NCBI RefSeq assembly: GCF_003007715.1
Contig: NZ_PXNO01000019.1
Location: 346,099-410,098, forward strand
DNA from: Marinobacter shengliensis
GTDB taxonomy: Bacteria; Pseudomonadota; Gammaproteobacteria; Pseudomonadales; Oleiphilaceae
Reading direction: 5' to 3'
DNA: 64,000 nt
The notes below the pieces were generated by a model. It searched no databases, was not told the origin of the DNA, and saw only the letters and a program-made list of their open reading frames with translations. Shown here in pieces: positions 59,444 through 64,000 of the stretch (its first letter is position 1; each line of letters opens with the position of its first letter). Made by a program: the position numbers and the translations under genes.

Positions 59444-60070
59444 TTAACCGGCGGAACCGCCGGACAGAAACTCAGATTCCGGTACCACCCACCAGGCGTT
59501 GGCGTCCGGAATGTGTTCAATAAGAATGGCCCGTTCCCGATGGGACAACGGGGAATGGCTGCGCACCTGCAACACCAGGTGGGCACCGTCCAGATGGGCT
59601 TCTGCCCGCCCAGATGTTTCAGAAACCGAGGAAGAAATCACCACGCAGGGTGTGCCGATAATGCGTTTTTGCAGAGGTGGCAGATAGGCACGGCGGAACA
59701 GAGGCCGAAGGGGGCGAACGACAATGGACGTGACCAACAGGCCGCTAACCAGGGATGTGAACAGCACCGCCAGCGCGTACAACCAGTGCAGAATGCCCGA
59801 CGGCACCAGTGCGCCCAAGGCCAGATCAATGAAATAACTGGTCAACCAGCCAGCCAGGAACAACAGGGTGAGCACCAGCGGCAGGGGCACGCCTTGCAAG
59901 CCGAGAGTCACCATCAGGCCACTGAAATCACCGGCCACATCAAGATCACCCTCGACGTCTACATCGCCCATACCGGAAAGGGAAATCAGCCAGTAAATAA
60001 TGGCCACGCAAAGCAGTACGGAGAAAACCACCGTCGGGAAGGAGAACGCAACTGCGAAGAATGTTTCCAT
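59444..60070 (-). CDS. yqiJ: YqiJ-like OB-fold membrane protein
   Basis: Of 208 residues, the first 130 contain about four hydrophobic helices (ETFFAVAFSFPTVVFSVLL, VVLTLLFLAGWLTSYFI-like). The last 70 form an NfeD-type OB-fold domain (IGTPCVVISSSVSETSGRAEAHLDG). Membrane NfeD/YqiJ proteins work with flotillins, and the downstream gene is one. The likely role is membrane organisation; direct evidence in this genus is unknown to me. Confidence 0.87.
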   Translation of the reverse strand: METFFAVAFSFPTVVFSVLLCVAIIYWLISLSGMGDVDVEGDLDVAGDFSGLMVTLGLQGVPLPLVLTLLFLAGWLTSYFIDLALGALVPSGILHWLYALAVLFTSLVSGLLVTSIVVRPLRPLFRRAYLPPLQKRIIGTPCVVISSSVSETSGRAEAHLDGAHLVLQVRSHSPLSHRERAILIEHIPDANAWWVVPESEFLSGGSAG

Positions 60071-60159
60071 ACGCGACCAGACATCCGTTCCGGTAAATCC
60101 AAGGGGTGACAGTTCATGTCAACAATTAGGCGTTGTTTATAACGCAAACAAACTATTTC

Positions 60160-60213
60160 TTGCAAATATTTAATTGCGGAGTATAGACTCGGCTTATTGA
60201 CATAAAATGTCAA
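60160..60213 (+). promoter_or_regulatory. Candidate promoter and operator for the yjfI-pspA genes
   Basis: A possible -35, TTGCAA (60160-60165), lies 16 bases from a possible -10, TATAGA (60182-60187). Just after it is a perfect 17-base inverted repeat with arms TTGACAT (60197-60203) and ATGTCAA (60207-60213), placed where a repressor would block initiation. A shorter repeat, GCGTT/AACGC, lies at 60130-60145. All are pattern readings; I see no sigma-54 element as in enteric psp operons. Confidence 0.45.
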
Positions 60214-60276
60214 GCGACAGGACAAGGTTCGTCCGGATCGGCCGAACCGATTCAATGCCACAGGAAGGAGCTATTC

Positions 60277-60681
60277 GTGGACACTCAATCCCTCACCCTG
60301 GCCTTGGGCGATGCTACCCATGCAGGCCGTACCTTTGATGTGATGCCCGTAGCCGGTGACGAGCCGGTACTGCAAGTGGTCGTTTCCGGCGCTGAAGAAA
60401 CGCCGGTGTACGTTACCGTAACCGACACCCAGATTCTGTGCCTTGCGTACCTTTTTGACGAACAGGAACTGAACCCGGAACGCCTGAACGAGCTGCATGA
60501 AAACATGCTCCGCCTAAGCGTACCCATGCCCCTCAGCGCACTGGGAAGAACCGGCGATCATTACGTGGTGTATGGCGCCTTGAGCCCCACCTCCGGTACG
60601 ACCGAAATCATGCAGGAACTGGTCACGCTCGCCGAGAATGCCATCGACCTGTTACAGACTTTTGAAGACTACCTGGCTTGA
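60277..60681 (+). CDS. yjfI: YjfI family protein (DUF2170)
   Basis: A 134-residue soluble protein. The sequence LQVVVSGAEETPVYVTVTD and ALGRTGDHYVVYGALSPTS match the YjfI/DUF2170 family. Its function is unknown, but the family is repeatedly found next to PspA homologues. It lies 14 bp before pspA/yjfJ on the same strand and is divergent from the flotillin operon, with a 206-bp shared control region. Confidence 0.87.
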   Translation: MDTQSLTLALGDATHAGRTFDVMPVAGDEPVLQVVVSGAEETPVYVTVTDTQILCLAYLFDEQELNPERLNELHENMLRLSVPMPLSALGRTGDHYVVYGALSPTSGTTEIMQELVTLAENAIDLLQTFEDYLA

Positions 60682-60695
60682 GTGAGGGCTGAACC

Positions 60696-61391
60696 ATGAG
60701 AACCGTACTGAAGAAAATCCTGACCGCCATGCGCGGTGGCGTTAACGAATTGGGTGAAGCCGTTGTGGATGGCCAGGGCAACCGCATTCTGGAACAGGAA
60801 CTGCGAGACGCCGAACAGGAACTGAAACAGGCCAAGCAGGAACTGGCCGCCCTGATGGCCGAATCCGCATCGCTGGCCCGGCAGATCCGCGTTGAGCAGG
60901 ACAGCGCCAGCAAACGCGAACAGGACGCCAGCAAAGCCCTGGCCGCCGGCCAGGAAGACCTGGCCCGGGAAGTGGCAGAACGCATTGTGGGCCACGAACG
61001 CCGCGCCGGGGAACTGACCCAGACCCGCGAATTGCTGCAACAGCGCATCAGCGGCCTGAAAGAGCGCGTACAGCGGGCAGAAAAGCAGCTGGCCGACTAC
61101 CGCCGGGAACTGCAGGTGGTGAAAACCAACGAGCGGGTACTGCGCACCACCGCCCAGATCGACACCAACATTAACAGCAACCAGTCTTCCCTGAGCACCG
61201 CCAAGGAAACACTGGAGCGCATCCGTGACCGCCAGGCCCGGGAAGAAGACCGGCAAAACGCCAGCGCTACGCTTGAGAAAGAACTCACCGGGGCCGACCT
61301 GGATGAGAAACTGAAGGCCGCTGGCATTGATAGCGAGCAAGACGCGGTAAACGATGTCCTTGCCCGCCTGAAAGGCAACCAGGCTCAGTAA
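60696..61391 (+). CDS. yjfJ: PspA/IM30 family protein (YjfJ-like)
   Basis: The 231-residue protein is nearly all helical coiled coil (ELRDAEQELKQAKQELAALM, GLKERVQRAEKQLADYRREL), the hallmark of PspA/IM30 ESCRT-III-like proteins that coat and repair the inner membrane. It lacks the classic PspA N-terminal amphipathic start pattern in full, more like YjfJ. It is paired with yjfI and followed by a short stem-loop and an unknown small gene. The neighbouring flotillin and rhomboid genes support a membrane-stress role. Confidence 0.9.
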   Translation: MRTVLKKILTAMRGGVNELGEAVVDGQGNRILEQELRDAEQELKQAKQELAALMAESASLARQIRVEQDSASKREQDASKALAAGQEDLAREVAERIVGHERRAGELTQTRELLQQRISGLKERVQRAEKQLADYRRELQVVKTNERVLRTTAQIDTNINSNQSSLSTAKETLERIRDRQAREEDRQNASATLEKELTGADLDEKLKAAGIDSEQDAVNDVLARLKGNQAQ

Positions 61392-61399
61392 CACTTTAC

Positions 61400-61420
61400 G
61401 CGCCCCCAACACGGGGGCGC
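61400..61420 (+). terminator. Possible attenuator hairpin after pspA/yjfJ
   Basis: An eight-base stem, GCGCCCCC/GGGGGCGC, with a five-base loop lies 9 bp after the stop. It lacks a T-run (CTATCCAGG follows), so it may only reduce read-through to the next genes. Confidence 0.45.
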
Positions 61421-61437
61421 CTATCCAGGCTAAGCCA

Positions 61438-61770
61438 ATGGCAAAGAAACCGGACTGGTCAAAAGAAGAACAAGCGGTTCAGGCGGTGCAACTGGCCTTT
61501 GATCTCTCCAACGACATCCAGCGCGCCTTCCGGGTGTCTGCAGCCCTGCAGGACATGACCACCGCTGATATGGTGCGCAAAGTCCTGCAGCTGCCCTACC
61601 GTAAGAATCGGGCCAGGCCCCGGCTGACCATCACCCTGCGGGATGAGGATTTTGAGGTACTGGCCAAGAAGTACGGGCTTGATCCCAACGACCGCGCCGC
61701 GATTCGGCAGCGGGTGGCGGGGGAGTTGCAGGCGTTTGCCAGGCACTATCTGACGGAATCCGACCAGTAA
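61438..61770 (+). CDS. Small protein of unknown function in the PspA cluster
   Basis: I do not recognise this 110-residue protein. It is helical and basic, with MTTADMVRKVLQLPYRKNRARPR, followed by a beta-strand-like LTITLRDEDF and another helix. The part LQDMTTADMVRKVLQLP looks like the middle of a ribbon-helix-helix protein, so DNA binding or a regulatory role is possible. It lies between the PspA gene (46 bp) and the rhomboid gene (29 bp) on the same strand. Confidence 0.55.
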   Translation: MAKKPDWSKEEQAVQAVQLAFDLSNDIQRAFRVSAALQDMTTADMVRKVLQLPYRKNRARPRLTITLRDEDFEVLAKKYGLDPNDRAAIRQRVAGELQAFARHYLTESDQ

Positions 61771-61799
61771 TCGTCGCACGTATCCAGGGAAAGGAAGTT

Positions 61800-62894
61800 A
61801 TGCCCAGAATTCGATATCAACGCTGCCCGGCCTGCAAAACCGACAGCCTCGTTGCCACCAGCAACCCGTCCATAATGGACTGCCGGCAATGCCATGGCCT
61901 GTGGTTTGAAGACGGCGCCCTGAACCACGCCATCGCCCATCAGCACGACTGCATTGATGACTACGATCATGAGCTCCACCTCGGGCCTGCTTTGCGCTCC
62001 AGCGATCGCCAGTGCCGCCGCTGCCAGGTGCCAATGGTTCATTACCAGCTGCTGGAACACTACACCACTGAAATCGATTGCTGCCCCGAGTGCGACGGTG
62101 TCTGGCTCGACAAGCATGAAATTGATCAGGTAATGCACTCACCAAAGCTAAAGCAGGCGCTGACCGATCTGAACAAAAAAGTCACCTGGAAGTCCTGGTT
62201 GTTCCAGTTCCTCACATCCATGCCCGTGGAATACAACGTGCAGCCACATCGCACGCCCTGGGTTACCCGCTCGCTGATTGTACTTTGCAGCCTGATTTTT
62301 GTGGCGGGAATGTTCGCTCCGGCCACCAACGAATGGATATTCGTCAATCTGGGGCTGAACTCAGACACCCAAAGCCCCGCGCACTTCGTGCTCCAACTGC
62401 TCACCTACCAGTTTGTTCATGGTGGGCTGATGCACCTGGTGGGCAACATGTATTTTCTCTGGATTATCGGCGACAACCTCGAGGATGCACTCGGCCATGG
62501 CGCCTTTCTCGCAATCTACCTGTTTGCCGGCGTGATGGCAGCCCTCGCTGAGCTCATGCTCTTCGACACCGCCCAAGGGCCACTCCTGCTGGTGGGAGCC
62601 AGCGGCTCCATCGCCGCGCTGTTCGGGCTTTACCTGCTGTGGTTCCGCCACGCCAGCCTGACCTTCATGATCATCGTGTACCAGAAGAAACTGGCACCTC
62701 ACTGGTACTTCCTGATCTGGAGCCTGATTAACCTTTTCGGCATGTTTACCGCCCAGGGCGGTGTGGCCTGGGCAGCGCACCTTGGTGGTTTTGCCCTGGG
62801 ATTGTTATTAGGGTATCTGATGCGGGATTACGTGCTCAGGAAGAATCCGCTGATTGCGCTGTTGAATCAGCCGGAGGCGGTTTTGCGACGGTAA
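61800..62894 (+). CDS. Rhomboid protease with N-terminal zinc-ribbon domains
   Basis: The 364-residue protein opens with two zinc-binding ribbons of the TFIIB-like kind (CPACKTDSL...CRQCHGLWFEDGAL and CRRCQVPM...CCPECDGVWLDKHEIDQVM). The rhomboid core has FVHGGLMHLVGNMYFLWIIGD, catalytic Ser268 in VGASGSIAALFG and His327 in AAHLGGFALG. About six membrane helices are present. It is the last plus-strand gene of the PspA cluster. The zinc ribbons would sit in the cytoplasm and may sense or recruit substrates; this is inference. Confidence 0.87.
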   Translation: MPRIRYQRCPACKTDSLVATSNPSIMDCRQCHGLWFEDGALNHAIAHQHDCIDDYDHELHLGPALRSSDRQCRRCQVPMVHYQLLEHYTTEIDCCPECDGVWLDKHEIDQVMHSPKLKQALTDLNKKVTWKSWLFQFLTSMPVEYNVQPHRTPWVTRSLIVLCSLIFVAGMFAPATNEWIFVNLGLNSDTQSPAHFVLQLLTYQFVHGGLMHLVGNMYFLWIIGDNLEDALGHGAFLAIYLFAGVMAALAELMLFDTAQGPLLLVGASGSIAALFGLYLLWFRHASLTFMIIVYQKKLAPHWYFLIWSLINLFGMFTAQGGVAWAAHLGGFALGLLLGYLMRDYVLRKNPLIALLNQPEAVLRR

Positions 62895-63187
62895 ATACCG
62901 CCGCATGCGCTCACTGGATGCTGACCAAGATCACCAGCCCGGTCAGGCGATGCGATAAAAGCGAGATGGCCCTGAACTTCGACCAGTGCGGGCGTCTAGT
63001 CACCCTCCTCAGTCTCAGAGAAAACAGCATAGAAGATAAGTCGCTGCCAACGTCGCACCAGAGCAATGCAGTCTTTGCTGGCGACGACTTATCCAGTTTC
63101 CTCAATACTTACAACTGATTGTTCGTCCATGACGTAATTTTTCCTTAGCTCCCTTAAAGACACAGCCCCACTCCGTGGGGCTGTCAT
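62895..63187. other. 293-bp region between rhomboid and TerB-like genes
   Basis: Both strands have open frames of about 65 codons here, neither with clear coding character or ribosome site. I cannot support a gene. The only structure I can call is a hairpin at its right end. Confidence 0.5.
63163..63183 (-). terminator. Terminator of the TerB-like gene
   Basis: A nine-base perfect stem, CAGCCCCAC/GTGGGGCTG, with a three-base loop lies five bases beyond the stop of the gene at 63188. On the minus strand it is followed by TGTCTTTAAG. Confidence 0.7.
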
Positions 63188-63430
63188 TCAAGCTGCGTTG
63201 ATTTTTCGCTCAATTTCCTGCAAGCGGCGGCGCATGGCGTCATCCACCTCTTCCGGTTTGATCCTGGAAATGATGTTCCGAAGTACCCGGATTTCGTTCT
63301 CATCAATCACACCATCGCGCTCGGCGATACGAACGATTGATCCTAGTTCTTCGGCATCCAACTTGCCGTCATCGGCAAAGCACTGGATTGACATGAATGA
63401 CATTTCGAGATGATCGCGACTTCCTGACAT
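63188..63430 (-). CDS. TerB-like small acidic protein
   Basis: The gene starts at ATG 63430, six bases after AAGGAG, giving 80 residues (MSGSRDHLEMSFMSIQCFADDGKL). The FADDGKLDAEELGSIVRIAERDGVIDENEIRVL pattern, with two acidic loops, resembles TerB/DUF533-type helical proteins, which bind metals near membranes. A longer reading from 63511 would add an unsupported leader. It lies between the rhomboid gene and copy C of the local paralogue family. Confidence 0.72.
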   Translation of the reverse strand: MSGSRDHLEMSFMSIQCFADDGKLDAEELGSIVRIAERDGVIDENEIRVLRNIISRIKPEEVDDAMRRRLQEIERKINAA

Positions 63431-63553
63431 GGTTTTCTCCTTGTGGTTACACGTTGTTGATGGTTGACGATTATGGACGAGTGTAATTTCAGAGTGGTGG
63501 AGGCATGACAAGGTGCTGTCATCTCCGTCACTGGAATACGGTGAAGCGAGTAT

Positions 63554-64000
63554 TCATGAAGCGTATTGCAACTTTTCCGCCATCACATTGCGACGCTGGG
63601 CGGTGTCAATGATGGTGACTTCGGTGAACATCCGGTCCACGTGCTTCTTAAAGGTTTCATCGTCCATATCCCGCCAGTAACGCGGCGGCCGGCCTGTCTT
63701 CTGGTCATGCTCTGCCGTGGTCGGATCCAGCGGACGGTATCGCTCAAGCATGGGAAGCTCCGGCAGGGGCTTGGTGATATCCATGTAATTCTGGATAAAG
63801 TCCCAGTAGGCGTAGCACATGGTGGCGCTGCCGTGGGCTCCAAGGATATCGCCAACGGTGACGTCCAGCTTGCTATACCGGTGAGACAGCACCAGATCAA
63901 ACAGAGTGCCGAAACGATCTACCCGGGCGCAGCACCAGGCATCAAATTCGTAGAAGGGTTTTTCGATCACGACCGGAGGCTTTCGGGGCACGAACGGGAG
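63554..64000 (-). CDS. Membrane protein of a local three-member family (copy C, N-terminus off right edge)
   Basis: The frame is open from the right edge to the stop at 63554 (148 codons plus stop). It starts within the shared domain: LPFVPRKPPVVIEKPFYEFD corresponds to LIGPRKVTVFEAPFFEFD of copy B. Later parts YSKLDVTVGDILGAHG and WDFIQNYMDITKPLP and GRPPRYWRDMDD match copy B closely. The missing part should carry the two membrane helices. It ends with MAEKLQYAS, shorter than copy B. Function unknown. Confidence 0.6.
   Translation of the reverse strand, partial: LPFVPRKPPVVIEKPFYEFDAWCCARVDRFGTLFDLVLSHRYSKLDVTVGDILGAHGSATMCYAYWDFIQNYMDITKPLPELPMLERYRPLDPTTAEHDQKTGRPPRYWRDMDDETFKKHVDRMFTEVTIIDTAQRRNVMAEKLQYAS

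Noticed and set aside
60197..60213. TTGACA within the palindrome as a -35 promoter element
   Set aside because: No acceptable -10 lies 16-18 bases downstream; the perfect palindrome is better explained as an operator.
62911..63118. Opposing 65-codon frames after the rhomboid gene, considered as a remnant insertion sequence or small gene
   Set aside because: No ribosome site, inverted ends or recognisable transposase motif could be identified, so there is nothing firm to support it.

Overview
The window looks like a chromosomal segment of a marine gammaproteobacterium close to Marinobacter. Three things suggest this: a GC-rich, densely packed gene order, a proteobacterial dedicated sortase locus, and the protein families present. 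The genus is an inference from protein character, not a database result. I see no rRNA, tRNA, CRISPR array, integrase or intact insertion sequence.

Layout. 0-7.4 kb is housekeeping: a partial methyltransferase, a LasT-type RNA methyltransferase, a DadA-like D-amino-acid dehydrogenase, a PPK2 polyphosphate kinase, a TatD hydrolase with an HD-GYP phosphodiesterase, and a Na/Pi cotransporter. 7.4-10.6 kb is a two-gene unit pairing an orphan solute-binding lipoprotein with a PhnD-like/PAS/GGDEF sensor. 10.7-12.0 kb carries a LysO exporter and a DUF2288 protein. 12.1-18.9 kb is a signalling block: three co-translated genes (HPt-REC-REC-GGDEF, REC-HDOD, single REC) divergent from two hybrid-free histidine kinases. 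Next come aconitase, a small HD-GYP gene remnant and a chemoreceptor.

23.6-29 kb holds membrane and envelope genes: a zinc-ribbon/TPR membrane protein, a rhomboid-TPR protein, an OmpA-domain protein, MAPEG, GlsB and PlsC. 28.9-34.6 kb is the dedicated sortase system: class GN sortase, its VIT/VWA target with a C-terminal sorting signal, response regulator and kinase. 34.6-44 kb is mixed: DUF3422, a DUF815-type ATPase, a three-sensor GGDEF protein, an outer-membrane barrel, a lipase with a small partner, a retropepsin-like protein, a Lig E-type secreted DNA ligase and YtoQ.

44-52 kb is more A/T-rich and mostly unknown: two members of a membrane-protein family flank a 1235-residue exported ankyrin protein, followed by a 538-residue tail-anchored protein. 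A third family member runs off the right edge. 52-63 kb is a membrane-stress block: a 1754-residue coiled-coil AAA+ ATPase, a flotillin and a YqiJ-like OB-fold membrane protein, divergent from YjfI, PspA/YjfJ, a small unknown and a zinc-ribbon rhomboid.

The window is rich in cyclic-di-GMP enzymes (three GGDEF proteins and one HD-GYP, plus an HD-GYP remnant) and in envelope surveillance. The two regions most worth following are the ankyrin/paralogue island and the giant ATPase-flotillin-PspA block. They are adjacent and may form one envelope-maintenance or defence locus.
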